From: Gnetum montanum
Lineage: Eukaryota; Streptophyta; Gnetopsida; Gnetales; Gnetaceae
Length of the DNA stretch: 53,410 nt
Assembly: GCA_015680685.1 (NCBI GenBank)
Contig: MNCI01010439.1
Location: forward strand, 94,435 to 147,844
Direction: 5' to 3'
This document shows, piece by piece, positions 30,860 to 43,324 of the stretch (position 1 is its first letter; each line of letters starts with the position of its first letter). The notes beneath the pieces were generated by a model. That model was not told the origin of the DNA. It was given only the letters and a program-made list of their open reading frames with translations, and did not search any database. The position numbers and the translations under genes are program-made.

Positions 30860-33150
30860 AGAAAGCTTGAAAGTTCAAAATTACTCAGGTTTCTTCCTCC
30901 TCTACTAAGATTTCAATGTTCACCTTCTTTATGGAGCCTTCAAAAATATTGTTAGCATCAAAAATGAAATGATAGATTTCTTTGATCTCTACAAAGCTTT
31001 TAATGTTCATCTAAAGTGCATACTAAAAATAGTAATGGTAGTAAAGATGTAACAAATACAACTTTTTCTTCTTTAGCTAATCTTCTCAATGATTTTGCAA
31101 TAAGAGGGTCTTTCCCTCTTCCACACTTCTCTAGCTATATGTCTCTAACATATCAATAATAGCTCAAGAAGTACCTATGAAAAAAACTATAAATAATGAT
31201 CACTATAAATTGATGCTCAATATCTTAGCTCAAAAATTCTATTTTGGCCCTCTTGTAATTGAACTGAAATTTCTTCTTCTATTTACTTCTTCTTCTAATG
31301 TATCATTCTTTTCTCTCTAAAACCTATGTTCTCTTTCTCTTAAAAAGAAGCTCTATAATTCTTAAGTGTTTGTGTTAATACAAGGCAAAGTATTTTCCTC
31401 TTCCTTTTTACTATGAAAGTGAATTTCTATAACTTTGAGCTTGACAATTATGCTCATTTTAGGATTTTAAAGGAAGCCATGTAATTTGTTTTGATTAATA
31501 AAATCATTTTAACCTTAATTATCTAGGAAGAATTGGATGATGTATGTAGACAAACCATTTTAGTAGCTAAATGACTTTAAAAGCTTTGTCTCTATTTATT
31601 CTTTCCTTCATAGCTACTTTATTTACTAGGTTAACTTTTCAATTTGGAACTTTCTACTAGTTTTAATTTAGCTCAAAATTTTTATAACACCCTAATGCAC
31701 AACCCCCATTCCCAATGCCTTTAGCTATGTCTTGAAAACAACAAAAACAAACTAGTAAAGACTAGAGAGAGGAAAAGATTGTTGGCATATGCTACTCCTA
31801 GAATAAATAATTACAATATGTAGTAGTAACATAAAGCTAAGCTTTAATGCAATGCCTAGTTTTCTTTCTAATCCTAGTGCTATCATGATTCTCTCATATT
31901 TTCCAAATTAATACTTCTTAGTTAGTACTACTTTTCTTCTACTTGTTTGTGTATTTGCCAAATTAATATTCTTTAGTTATTATTGCTTTAGTTCTAAATG
32001 TTTGTGTATTTGACAAATTAATAATCCTTAGTTGGTGCTACTTTTGTTCTACCTCTTTGTAATGTTGTATGATATTTATTTTTGCATGTTCTAAGCTTAG
32101 TATAGGTTTGGCATTGCAATGGATCTTTCATTTCATGTGGTTTTGAACTTTCATCTTATCTTTTATAAGAAAACGTTTATTTGTCACATCAACATGTAGA
32201 ACTGAAGAATCATTTTTTGGTTCTATTTAGCTTATTCAAAAGTTATTCTTTTTGCTTAGCATCATGTGTGCTTGGACAATTTTTTCCCAGCTCAATTCTT
32301 TATTTTATCTTTAGAAAGATAGCTTAAATTGGTTTTACCATGTCAGCTTATTTTTCTATTAATGGAACTTAGTGAAACCGAGCTTAAATAGTTTTTAGAG
32401 CATGTACATAAAAGAATTTTAATCTAGCTTAGCTTATACAACCATCTCATAGAAGCATATTTTGCTTCTACAAAGAAATGAAAAATAGCTCTTTCACATC
32501 AGTCATGAAAGAAAGCCCAAAATAGAACTAGGTTGTAAAGACATTTTTGGTTTTACAAAAGGCTCATTCAATCAAATCTGCCACATCAACTTCAAAAATA
32601 AGATCTTATTTAGAATCAGATCTAAAAACTAGCTTTTGATTCTACAAAATCTTAAAAGGATAGCTCTACCACATAACTGATTTTTTCCACACATGTAAGC
32701 ATCTATGGAAAGCTCAATTCTTTTCAAAAAATATTTACAATCATTTTTCATTTCTACTAGGTGCCTCTCCACATCACCTCATAAAAAAAATCTTTAGAAC
32801 TAGTTTTTGGTTCTTCCAAGCTCTTCAAAAATAGCTTTGCCATGTTAGCTATTTTTACCTTATGCATAAGAAAGCTTAAGTTTTTAAAAAGAAGGAGAAA
32901 AAGAAAAGTAATGAGAATCAAAATGCTTCTATTTTTATTTTTTATTTTACAGAACTCATTACTATGTCAGGCCAAGTGGAAGAAAAGCTTATAGCAAAGA
33001 ATATAATTTTGGCTTGAATAGCTCTCCTAAAGCTAGAATCAATTTACGAGCTACACCGGAACATTAGTAGAAATAAAAAGGAACATTATAAGTTTATATG
33101 CAAAAGAGCTATTACACAAAAAAACTAGAGTCCATACTACTATTGAAGTA
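30860..33150. repeat. Diverged dispersed repeat, blocks B and A (copy 2)
   Basis: 30860-31680 matches 50020-50745 (shared words: CAACTTTTTCTT, CACACTTCTCTAGC, GTATTTCCTCTTC, TTTCTACTAG), called block B. 32200-33150 matches 49240-49930 and 25740-26450, called block A. Here the order is B then A; at 49.2 kb it is A then B. About 500 bases between the blocks are unplaced. The block A end joins the Copia integrase remnant near 33150. LTR DNA of an old Copia element is a plausible identity. Confidence 0.55.
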
Positions 33151-34145
33151 AGCTAGAATATCCAAGAAACAAACCATCTGCACAACAACTATCAAGCTTG
33201 TAAAAATTATCTTGATTCTTAATATAGCACTTCCTCCTAAAAATCTTGAAATATTAAACATTAGTTATTTGTTCATACCATTTTTGGTAACAAGTCTTAT
33301 CATTTTCAACTCTTACCAAATATTTGTTGATGATATACATAACTTTTCATTCTACCTCACTCCATAGGTACTTTGGTACATTCTTCTTATTCATCATTGA
33401 GTTAATCATCTTGAGTATTGTTGTATTTTTTTTATCTATAAAACAGTTTTTCTGGGGTGTTCTAGTTTATAAGAACTATCTCTTGATACTTGAATCTCAA
33501 CATGTCTCATAAAATTCATTTGAGATGAACTCACCTCCATTTTCAATCATAATATCTTTGGTTTTAAGTTCTGTTTTAGTTTCAACCATACTTTTAAATT
33601 TCCTAAAACATTTAAATGCATCATAATTTTTCTCAATGCATGTTAGCCATGATATTCTAGTATAATCATCAATAATAAGAAGTAAATATTTACTATCATT
33701 TAAAATAGATATATTAAAAGATCTACAAACATTCATATCTAGTAATTCAAGCTTATGTTTAAAATGAAAATTTACTTGCTTAAAGGTATCTCTAGTTTGC
33801 TTGCCATGTTGGCATGCAGAACATACCTCTTAGAGATGACTTAGTTGAGAAATGCCTTTAATACTTTGAGCCTTGATAAGAGATTGTATGCTTCAAAAGC
33901 TTAAGTGTTCAAGTGTTTTGTACCATAACCTACTGCTTAAGATCTTAGAAATAATAGATAGATATTGAGGTTGTTCATTTATAGAATACAAATTATTTTC
34001 TGCTTGGGTAACATAAGGCTCAAAATTCTTTTCTTTATAATATAATATAAATTTCTCATTTATGAAAAATATATTATAACATTCTCTTGAAAATTTTCCT
34101 GATCTTAACAAATTATATTGTAATCCATCAAGAAACTAAACATTA
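33150..34145 (-). pseudogene. Copia GAG-pre-integrase and integrase remnant
   Basis: On the minus strand, 34111-33893 ends LWYKTLEHLSF, the Copia GAG-pre-integrase signature (LWHxRLGH). The integrase core follows: LLIIDDYTRISWL (33680), then ENGGEFISNEF (usual D-N-G-x-E-F), NVPKYLWSE (33370) and NKTCYQKWYEQ, then CYIKNQDNF and FLGYSS (33190). This is the usual order through the integrase C-terminus. Several stops and small shifts. It ends abruptly at block A near 33150, where RT would be expected. Integrases insert the element's DNA copy in the nucleus. Confidence 0.78.
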
Positions 34146-34740
34146 TGAACTTCAAGAAAATTATTATAAATTTTAAGAGAGCAAATACCAACTCTCCTCC
34201 TATCCATCCTATCATGTTTGGGTCCATACCAGACATAACCCATGTCTCAGTCCACATCCTTATTGTCATTGATATCCTTTTCCACATAGTCTCATTGCAT
34301 TCACCTAGCATCGGTGATGTCTACCTCATAATCTCCCTTTGTCATACTAGCAGGATCCTCATTAAGATCCTAAGCAACACAAGCCTCTCATACTTCTTTC
34401 ATCCCTTTCATGTCATAAGTTCCATCTCAAACTTGTTTTTCCTTATTTAACCCACATGCAATGGTGGCCACATGACCTCTTCCCTCTATGACAATGTTAA
34501 TTGTACAACCTCAAGCTTCACAACTCTCTCCTCAACCATCAATATAAGCACCATAGTCCACAGGGATGCTCGAAGGCTTGGATCAAGCTTTCTAAATGAT
34601 CTAAGACCTTACCAAAGAGTTGTAAAAATGTAAGGTTGGTATAACTTAGATGGTCAAGGTTCTAGACTTTTACTAGAATGATCCTATAAACCTTACTATG
34701 CCTCAAAGACATGCCCATACAAAACTTTACCAAAAACAAT
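34146..34740. other. Unassigned DNA before the Tat-like gag
   Basis: No recognised domain; a 101-codon plus frame (34145-34450) is C/T-rich and looks accidental. The stretch may be the 5' untranslated region of the Tat-like element. I do not see an LTR or a tRNA-primer binding site. Confidence 0.35.
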
Positions 34741-35760
34741 GGTGAAGGTGATCCCAATGCACATCTAGTCATCTTCTAGGCTAAGTGCCTCTTTTTGCAA
34801 GCTTAGCCTCATACGATACTTAAGATTTTTCTAATGTCTCTTAAGGGTAAGGCTCTAGATTAGTACTAAACCTTGCCTAGAGATTTCATCTCTTCCCTTA
34901 AGGACTTGATTAATGAATTTTTTAATTACTTCAGATACAACTTGAAGTTGAATGTCATGTTGAAAAAATTAATGAAGGTGAAGCAGGGACCACTTAAATT
35001 AGTCAAAAGGTTTATTCAAAGGTGGCACTCAAGAGTTAATGAGATTCTAGAGCCTATTGCTGAAACTCATCTCTTAGCCATATTTAAGGGAGTAGTAATT
35101 GACTTTATTAAGTCAAATGTTTACTACCTAGTGCCCTAGTCATTAAGCCAAGTCTTCTCACAAACTAAGAATATCAAGGAGGTAGCTAAGGTAATCAACA
35201 ACCTAGCCTACATGGCCTATAAAAATCATTATGCAAGGGATAGCAATAAAACCAAGCAAGGACATATAACTATGGTTACAGTAGCAAAAGACTCAAAACA
35301 AGGATAGAGGTGGGGATCACCATCACACAACACATCTTCCAACTCATCCCAATCATCCACTCCCTATGCTCCAAATCAACCAAGATCAAACTTTTGGTGG
35401 AAGGATAGGTCTAAGTAGACTAGGTTTCCAATGAAGTCCTTTGAGCTTCTAGTGCAATTGATTAAAGATGACCATATACAACATAAACAACTATCTAAAG
35501 AGGCTCATAAGAAGCATGATCATCTTTGCAACATAGCTACAAACCCAACAATAGATATCAAAGATAATTCCAAGATATTGAAGTAGTTTAGACTTGATAT
35601 GTATTGTCATTATCATCAAATAGTTGATCATAACATCAACTTTTGCCTAGCATTAAAGGGTGACCTCCAGAAGATGATAGACCATGGAGAGTTGGTGTTG
35701 AATGAGCTCAACTCACCAAGCACCAACAATTACTCTTATACTGTAGCCTCATTCATATAA
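34741..35760 (+). pseudogene. Tat-like gag remnant
   Basis: The frame reads LMSLKGKALD..., then LPRDFISSLKDLINEFFNYF, LMKVKQGPLKLVKRFIQRW and ILEPIAETHLLAIF. This matches the plant gypsy gag pattern (LxGxALxW...LP...SxxxLxxxFxxxF...L...KQG...E...F..RW). A 88-codon part is open (34873-35139). Further on comes a knuckle-like CHYHQIVDHNINFC followed by LKGDLQKMIDHGEL, the usual zinc-knuckle and L-x-x-x-I-x-x-L-I-x-x-G-x-L. One Cys of the knuckle reads His. Stops occur at 35140 and beyond. Confidence 0.75.
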
Positions 35761-36539
35761 ACCAAATGGTCTAATCTATCTAGGAACCATTTATCATCAA
35801 AGTACCCCTATGATCCAAAAACACAAAGTCTAGAGAGCCATTCATCATATGGGTACCACCCTTTTCAACCCCTCAGAAGTCTTTCATCATACATGTTCCA
35901 CCTTCAGTGGCATCAATGTCACAACCAAGATCATAGGTCACCAATCTTTCAAAGCCTAGGAGACCATTTTTTATCAAGGTCCCTCCACCTTCAACAAGTA
36001 AGGCTATAACAACCCATGACCAAAGCCCACCTATAGTGGCCCAAAACTCATAGATTAGCAAGAAATCATCATTACAAAAAAGATGAAACTAACTTGTCAT
36101 CAAAACAACAATAAAGTCCACTGAAGATAACCAATGACAAAAGGCTTCAAAACAACCTACACCAAGATCAACTACATCCATGGACAAGGGGTCCAAGGTG
36201 CATGCACCAAAACCTAAGCTACAAACTCTAGGAAGGATGGAGGAGGTTAGAACTACTAAGGCTAAAACATTGCATGTTAAGGGAAAGAATTTCTTTACAA
36301 CAATGGAGCAAGACAAATGGTCATTAAAGTAGTTCAAACTTGTATGACTTGGTCATAATCTCTCTTGCACATAGGAATTCACTATTTCAAGTGTTAACCT
36401 CTATCTCTGTGAGTAGAGACATGCCCACCAATAAAGAGTCAATTTGCTCTATCATTAAGCAAGCTTCATTTAGAGAAAATAGGCATTAACTAGTGCTCAA
36501 CTTTCATGAAAATGAAGTGAAAGTTGACTTTAGAAATAG
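35761..36539 (+). other. Decayed gag-protease linker of the Tat-like element
   Basis: Frames are broken and low in complexity, with repeated CATCA-AGT-CC words (35790-36000). The linker between gag and protease is expected here. Confidence 0.4.
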
Positions 36540-37110
36540 ATAAGTGCTACCTTCCCCTCTTCTCATCACTATACGTGTTGGTCAATACAATGTCCATCAT
36601 GTTCATGTAGATGATGGGGTAGCAACTAATGTGGTATCATTTTCCATTATTGACAAGCTAAGGCTAACCAAAAACATCCAAGAAACCACTACTTTAACAC
36701 TCAAGTCATTTATAAATCATAAGTGGTAGTGTGAGGTTCCATCTCCTTTGATTTCATAGCTAGTGAGCAATTTTCTACATCCACTAACTTCCTAGTAGTC
36801 AAAGAGACACCTAGTTTCAACATGATCCTAGCAAGGCCATAATAAGTGAAGCTTGGAGTAGTTTCATATGTTATACACTACAAGATCCATTTACTATATG
36901 AAAAAGGAAAAATTGTGATCCATGGGGATGATGTGTCAGTACCATCAGTTAACTATGTCAACATTGACTAAGGTTCAGAGGTGGAGTTTCAAGCAAAAAT
37001 TCTCAATACCTAGATTGGGACCACTAAAAAAAAGAAGATAACATTAGTGGTAGCAACATCAACTCTACAAAATGAAGTGACCAATGAAAAGTCATACAAC
37101 TTTCCATGAT
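36540..37110 (+). pseudogene. Tat-like aspartic protease remnant
   Basis: The frame begins LPSPLLITIRVGQYNVHHVHVDDGVATNVV. The family has a hydrophobic strand leading to L-V-D-x-G-S-A-x-N; here the site reads V-D-D-G-V-A-T-N, keeping D and G but not Ser. Shifted by a base, it continues STNFLVVKETPSFNMILARP, the second conserved block (usual Y-N-x-I-L-G-R-P). Cleavage of the polyprotein would be its job. It is broken by a frameshift near 36730. Confidence 0.68.
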
Positions 37111-37324
37111 TAATAGGAAAGGTGATGAAGATAAAGTTGTGTTAACAGAATTCCTTGATCTCTCAAAAATCAAAAAACAAATTCATAGTAAATACCTTAT
37201 CACGTCTTTTTTCAATAGTTATTTTTTTACTTTTGCAACATTGTACCATGCTTCATAGTTCATTTTAGTCTTATATGCTCCTTTCAGAGCATCTAATACT
37301 TACTAGGCAAGTATGGATCATGGC

Positions 37325-37384
37325 CCACTAAGGCCTAAAACCAGAAATCTTACAGCATGCCAATGCCTAAAACTAGTGAGCATA
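37325..37384 (+). repeat. Repeat pair at the edges of the 6-kb stretch, left copy
   Basis: Order: CATGGCCCACTAAGGCCTAAAA, shown in parts as CATGGCCCACTAAGG and CCTAAAA, then CTTACAGCATGCCAATGCC and TAAAACTAG. The right copy at 43026-43085 has the same two blocks in the opposite order. Confidence 0.65.
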
Positions 37385-40300
37385 ACAAACGCTTCTTTTT
37401 TTCTTGTACCAACATTGTAGTGGATCTACCCAATAGGATCCCTTACAAGTCTTACTTACATGCTTATACCTTGTTTTACTAGTTTTACCACATAGCCTAG
37501 TTGCATTTACCACTTATGTTCATATAAAAATGGAAAGTGTAGAGGAATATAGAATATGGTGAAAACAATTAAAATTTTGTAGCCAAATGTCTATAGCCAT
37601 GGCCACAATTATATAGTGTAACAAAAATAAACAATACTTAGTCTTTAAATTTATGAATGTGGCAACCATCCACCAATCATGGCATTTAAAGATTGTCAGC
37701 CTAGCATACCATTAATATCAAAAGCTTTGATCAAACAAGGGTAGAGGAGGAAGAATGTTGTCAAAATGATCATTATCATCACCTAAGGCCTTTGAACAAT
37801 AAGAGCATGTAATCATTAGAACATGGCTTACCTTTCTTTCTTACAAATATCATAGAGTACCATAAACATGTGAAGCATAACAAAAAGTAAATTATCTTAG
37901 TAATGATCACAGAATCAACAACTCTTACACCAAAGTTCTTGGGGATTAGGATAGGAAACCTCCATTCTATTTGGAGAAGCTTCCATAGTGTTAACGATAG
38001 GAACTATTGCATCAATGTCAAACTATGGAAATTAATATGGGCATTACCATCGTACCATATCTTTTCAAACTTGTTCAATTTAGCCTAGGGATATATGATT
38101 AATTAGTGTCATGGCCTTGGTGCAAGTCCTGTCCCAAATTTTATGTCTATTTCTAGAATCACTTGATGTCATGACAATTTATGAGCATGGACAAGGAAAG
38201 TCTACCTTTTTTCCACATGAAAGTCTACCAAAGTTCATATCTAATTAAGTTCCACCCAAACCCTAGAGTCTTTACTCCATTACTACCTTCTAGTTTTGCA
38301 TTTATATTTTAGTTACTTGATTATTAGAAAACCCTATTGGACTTCCCATTTAAGAAAAAAAAACAATGAGCAGAGGTGCCATCCTCCCAATTATCCACCA
38401 ATGATTAAAAAAATAACTTATCATTAAATGTAGACATCTACCAATTAAGTACCCATTATTGCTAGGTATCCCTACCACTACCAAAGAAATTTGTTATGTT
38501 AAAGAAAAACAAATAGAGTTATGTTATTATGCAATGGCAAGGAGGCAAGAGATTCAAATAAGTAGTCAAGTCTTATAATGTAATGCATCACACCAATGCA
38601 TTTTGTAAACTCAACTGGTACAATATAAAGACAAATCCTTTCTACATTTATGATCTATATTCACACTAAAAGATAAATGTCATTAGTGATAAGACCACTT
38701 TAAAATAATTGATAGCCTTACAATGAGTGAAGCTTGGCATAAAATTGTAGCCTTTTTCAAGAGCATTGCCAATGTTATCCCTTGCTAGCCTTGATCTTCT
38801 CTCTTGCATGCTTCAATATTACCTTGCTTGAAGTTTTAGCAAAGTTAGCATCAAGTCATCTTTACTTTATGGATAAATCTCAAATTTAAGAAGAGCTATA
38901 AGATTCCTCAATCTAAGAATATTTTATTTCTGAAAATGAAGCACTAATAAAGTTTCCAAGAGACATTTCAGTAGCTCATCTTTGCTGAATGTGTATTCTT
39001 TGATTCACCATATTATTTTATGCGTATTACAAACTCATATTATTTTTATTAATGTTGCTACCCATAAGATCACTATGAGATATTTTATTGCTTTAAAAAT
39101 CAATGTGTTCTTACATGTAACATTGAAACAAAAAGAGGACACACTAATCCATAAATGTTAACTTTCATTATCTGACACATAAATATTGAAAAATCCATGT
39201 ACATTTTAGATCAAGAAACCAAACCCTGGTTTCCATAATACATGTCCACAAGTCTCACTTCATTCAATGATTCAAATTGGAAAGTAAAACTATGCTACAT
39301 GTTTGGGAAATCATTCCATATAAAATTTCCAATTCCATGTGGACCCCACTAGGTGTAGACCAAGAAAGCATGACTACACTGGGATTCGGGGATCCAAACA
39401 TGACTACACTAGGGTTTAGACCCTTGGGAACCTTGAAATAGATGTCAAATTCCATCCACTCCCAAAACCTAGTCCTTAGTCCTACATCCATACCATAAAA
39501 CCCCATGCTTAAGTTGTGAAACCAAGTGTTAACATCTATGCCAACTGAGCTACAAAAGGCATCAAAACTAATTTTGAAATTGTTATTCCATGTGTAGTCA
39601 AATAAAATATGATGCTTTTTACCATCTCCCATCAACCCACCTATGTTGTAAACCAACCTGTGAAACCCTAATACCAAAATTAGCAGTTGGAAGTTAGAAT
39701 TAGCAGTCACCAATCATTGGAATAGCCTCAAATCTTAGTACATACTACCCAAAAGCATGACTACACTGGACCAACATAGTCAAGAATAGAATAAGCCTTT
39801 TCCCACTCACCAAGCTTTCAATCAACACCAGCCACTCATGTCATGGTCCCAAACCCTAGCCAAAGCTCTCAAAAGGTCAAAAACTCCATGAAACTCACCA
39901 AATGATGCCAACAATCAGCCAAAGCCTATGACTACATTGAAGGGAGCTAGTGACTACGTTGGCCCAACATAGTCACAATGCTTCCAAGTGGGATTGAGCA
40001 TGGAAACAATAATAAACTCCAAACTAATATTCCATAACTTCCACACCTTTCCAGGACTCTTGGTGACCCTAGATTAACAACTAGTGAAGCCAAAATCCAT
40101 TGTGGACATTTATTCCAATGCTAAACTACACTAGGAAATACATGTCTACACTAGGCTAGTGTAGTCATTAGTAGAGCCCAGTGTAGTCAACTTGGAAAAC
40201 CTCAAAACAGGCCATTTCCAAGTCAAACTAACTTCCCAAGCATGCAACCTATATAGTAAGGCTTACATGCCTATGCTGGGCTAGCGTATTCATTAGTAGA

Positions 40301-40710
40301 GCCTAGAGTAGTCCACATGGATAACCTCAAAATGGATCATAAACAACTCAAATTGACTTTCAAGAAACCTTAGAACCTTTCCATGGATCCTTCGCTTGTC
40401 ATCGCTCTTTTTGGCAGCTGCCCCAATTTGACAATTGCTAACATGAAGTTTGATCTAACAATAAGCCTTGACTAGGGCATGCTAATAGTGTTGATGTGTG
40501 CATTTAAAAAGCTATTATAAAGCATTGAATCTATACATATCCTCAATGTTATTCCTTGCTCACATTCTAGGTAACCTGCATAAAGAGAAAACATGGTTAG
40601 AGATGAGAAGGAGTAACACCAATTCCTAATTATTAATAGTATTAGAAGTGAATGTATTTATGGTTCAAGTCATTCTCATTCACGAGTAATATAAGAACTC
40701 CTATGGTCTA

Positions 40711-41547
40711 TTATAATATATCATTATGAACTTGATTTGGCATCTCTCCTTGGCTATCAAGAGGCATGTACTATGCCATGATAGCTCTAATTTCAGAGTT
40801 CATGTATGACCAAAAAAAGAAAAATACAAAATAAACCAATGATTTTAGCTAGAAAGGTAACTAAAATACTTATGGAACTAGATATACATGGAATGACATG
40901 AGACTTACTCTTAGTCTATATTTATAAACTACATAGCCACCAATAGTAGTGGTAGCTACACCCAATAAGACAGCCCACTATGTTGCTAATCCCACCTTTT
41001 CTTCTTCCTTGATACCTATGTAGAAGTGGCAAGTCAAACAATTAAAAAGAACTTTTGAAAAAATGAGGATAATACTTAAATTGTAGAATGATTTAGTTAA
41101 CCTATGTAGGCAAGTATCAAGTTCCATAATATATAAAAGACCTCTTTGCAGCTGCATTCAAAGCTACATAATGTATTCTTGCAACTACATTTTGGGAATT
41201 AACAGGTAGTTTTCTCCTTGCATTCATTTATATCTATTAAAGAACCATTAAAATAGGAGTAAATTCTAATCATTTTTAATCCATAAGAATATTGGAAATG
41301 AAGAAAAAGATACTATACCTTCACACTTATTGATGCCATCTCTGCTGAAACCTAGAGGACACTTGCAACCAGAGCTTTCTGATTCCTACAATCATATATC
41401 AATCACTAATATTTTAACAAATCATAAATTCAATATTGTTAGCAATGTTAATAAATTCTAACCAGGCAATCTGAGAATGTGAGACCATCCTATGTGTCAT
41501 GCCAACAACCGCCATTGTTAATGTTACATCTTATAGACCCAACCACT
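40711..41547 (-). pseudogene. Vacuolar sorting receptor fragment with introns (EGF, membrane and tail exons)
   Basis: Five exon-like pieces on the minus strand match the C-terminal half of plant vacuolar sorting receptors. 41547-41466: RCNINNGGCW...DGLTFSDC. 41393-41321: SESSGCKCPLGFSRDGINKC. About 41205-41107: CSCKNT...ECSCK, then a shifted YIMELDTC. 41019-40911: VGLAT-stop-WAVLLGVA and GGYVVYKYRL (membrane span). 40810-40711: SYMNSEIRAIMA-stop-YMPLD (the tail with the YMPL sorting signal). Splice sites are mostly intact (CAG acceptor before exon 1; TTGTAG...GTATAG around exon 2; CTACATAG before the membrane exon). In living genes the protein carries cargo from the Golgi to the vacuole. Two in-frame stops sit at Gln/Trp-like positions. 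The cargo-binding half is absent. Confidence 0.85.
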
Positions 41548-41639
41548 GTCAAAATCAATAATATAAGTTGCATTAGATGCATACACAAATATTGTCAAGG
41601 TCTTAGTAAAAAGAAAACTCTATTGCTTGACCAAGCGCT

Positions 41640-42060
41640 CCTTAAAAATCTAAAGTAGTAATTGCATAGGCTTGCACTACCCTACATGGGGCTATGCAGG
41701 TCCATCAATGGCTGTCCTAGCCTCACACTTGCTATTGTAACAAAGCCACCTCATCCTGCCTACCCTCCTTAATGCTGCCATTGTCACCATGGCCACCCTT
41801 CAGAGGCCCACTTGGGCCATGTGGACTAGTGAACTAGGCCACCATGTTGCAGCCCACAGCATAATCATGGGTCACCAAACCACCAATGTAGTCCATCGTT
41901 GCTGTGGCCATTGCCCATCCTAGATCACTGCTGGTGATACCTTTTTAATTACATACCTTTGTGAAGGTCCCTTCCTTGTGCCACATTCTCGATGCCACTT
42001 TGCTACCTTGGCTATAGGAAAATCCTTGCCACTGCATAGGTTCCTCCACCATTGTCATCC
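41640..42060. other. GC-richer unassigned segment
   Basis: The stretch is rich in CCAC and GGCC words and stands out from its A/T-rich surroundings. No frame in either strand is convincing. Confidence 0.4.
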
Positions 42061-42289
42061 AAATCCTCATTGTTCCCACACCAAAAGCCTCATCCATAGA
42101 ACTACACTAAGATCTGAGGAACTATGCTAGGCTAGAGTAGTCCCAATGTAGTTTTAAAAAATGGAACTATGAAGAACCATGATGGGCTAGTGTAGTCCCA
42201 GTGTAGGTCCAAAAATGGAACTACTATAAACCCTGAGAGACTATAGAGAATAGTAACGTGGGTAATGTAAATATTCTTGAGTTGGCCCG

Positions 42290-42815
42290 TATTATTTCTT
42301 AGTCCAAGCGAGGTACAAGCATACTTCTTTATGGACAGATTCAATGCTAGAGGAGATGACATCAACAATAATATGCAGGCATTTATTAGAACCTAGGAAA
42401 TATCTTGTAGGGCACCAAAATGGATGCATCTGGTGATGGTTATTCCTAGAGGTAGGAGCTATGCACTAGATCTCTCACATTTTGAAATCCCTATACCAAA
42501 GGATTAGCATTCCAATTGCAAGGAATCTTGGTAGAAACCGTGAGACTAGGAGCAACAAATATCCCATACACGTGAATCTAGTTTCTGTACAAGAGCAACA
42601 TGATGCTTAACAACAAAGGAACCATGGATTGTAGATGTCTCTTGCGGTGGCCAAGGTCCCAAGTTCGATGTCCATCCACTCCTCCCACCACTCAAGGCGG
42701 CAATGGCGGAGTTGGATCTTTGGAGATTGGCCTCAAAATATCTCTATTGGCATTAGTGGTAGCTTGGAATATATTTTGTTGGGAATTTTTGCCTCCTATT
42801 TTGAGGTGTCTCTGC
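42290..42815 (+). pseudogene. Unidentified coding-like remnant
   Basis: One plus frame reads SEVQAYFFMDRFNARGDDIN...QAFIRT and later GGQGPKFDVHPLLPPLKAAM, with stops in between. Residue choice is protein-like rather than A/T-driven. I do not recognise a family. It could be another host gene fragment or an element gene. Confidence 0.3.
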
Positions 42816-43025
42816 TAAAATAAAATCAAAAATTAAAAGGAATTATCATTATTACTAAAAATATTATACTACATTTAATACTACTTTGACCTTTTCTATT
42901 TGCCATATCTTATGTTATATTTCTTTAATTTTACCTTGATATTACGTCATTTTTCATTATTTTACCAAGTTTTACTTTGTTTTTTTTTTTTTGCCTTGTA
43001 ATAACTTTTCTAGTGCAATAAGCCC

Positions 43026-43085
43026 TTACAATGGCATGCCAATGCCTTAAACTAGCACCATGACCCACTAAGGCCTAAAATTGAC
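43026..43085 (+). repeat. Repeat pair at the edges of the 6-kb stretch, right copy
   Basis: Order: CTTACAATGGCATGCCAATG with CCTTAAACTAG, then CATGACCCACTAAGGCC and TAAAA. The same blocks as 37325-37384 but swapped. Confidence 0.65.
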
Positions 43086-43324
43086 AAAAAAATAACCTCA
43101 GTTGACCATATTTGACCTTATTTTGACCTTGTTTATTCTTTATTTGGCTTTGGTTCCATCTTATTTATCTTCACCTACCTCTTATAATCTTGTTTGACCT
43201 TGTTGCATTTTTTTGACCCTAAAATAGCATGTTTTTGCATAGTTACTGAGATATTTTATAGCATTTTGGCATTATTTACTCATTTTTACCAAGGTTCCAC
43301 TTAATGTGCTTATGGTTGACATGT

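Larger units (their letters stand above)
39365..42250. repeat. Dispersed hairpin-forming motif, ACTACACTGG family
   Basis: ATGACTACACTGGG-like words occur near 39371, 39401, 39757, 39929, 39950, 40146, 40181, 40268, 40301, 42088, 42130 and 42188, on either strand. The clearest is a perfect 9-bp inverted repeat with one central base at 40146-40164 (CTACACTAG-G-CTAGTGTAG). A unit of about 122 bp holding the motif is repeated in tandem at about 40146 and 40268. Similar words recur at 48060-48450. Confidence 0.6.
37150..43320. other. About 6 kb of foreign or unassigned DNA between protease and RT
   Basis: In gypsy elements protease and RT are adjacent, or separated by a short intron in Ogre. Here about 6 kb intervene. 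The stretch carries a vacuolar sorting receptor fragment (minus), a dispersed hairpin motif, a GC-richer segment (41640-42060), an unidentified plus-strand frame (42290-42815), and a re-ordered sequence pair at both ends (37325-37384 and 43026-43085). A nested insertion is likely, but I find no clean termini. The minus-strand frame at 39264-39713 has no family signature and contains the repeat motif, so I do not call it a gene. Confidence 0.5.

Noticed and set aside
13925-30900. Insertion of the inverted-repeat block into LINE A
   Set aside because: LINE A stops at the left end, but the sequence beyond 30623 does not continue ORF1 upstream of the zinc knuckle.
39264-39713. 149-codon minus-strand frame as a gene
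   Set aside because: No family signature, and it includes the repeated ACTACACTGG motif twice, which explains the NPSVVM repeats in the translation.
40140-40360. CRISPR-like array
   Set aside because: The repeated words are diverged, unevenly spaced and palindromic, and the genome is plant nuclear.
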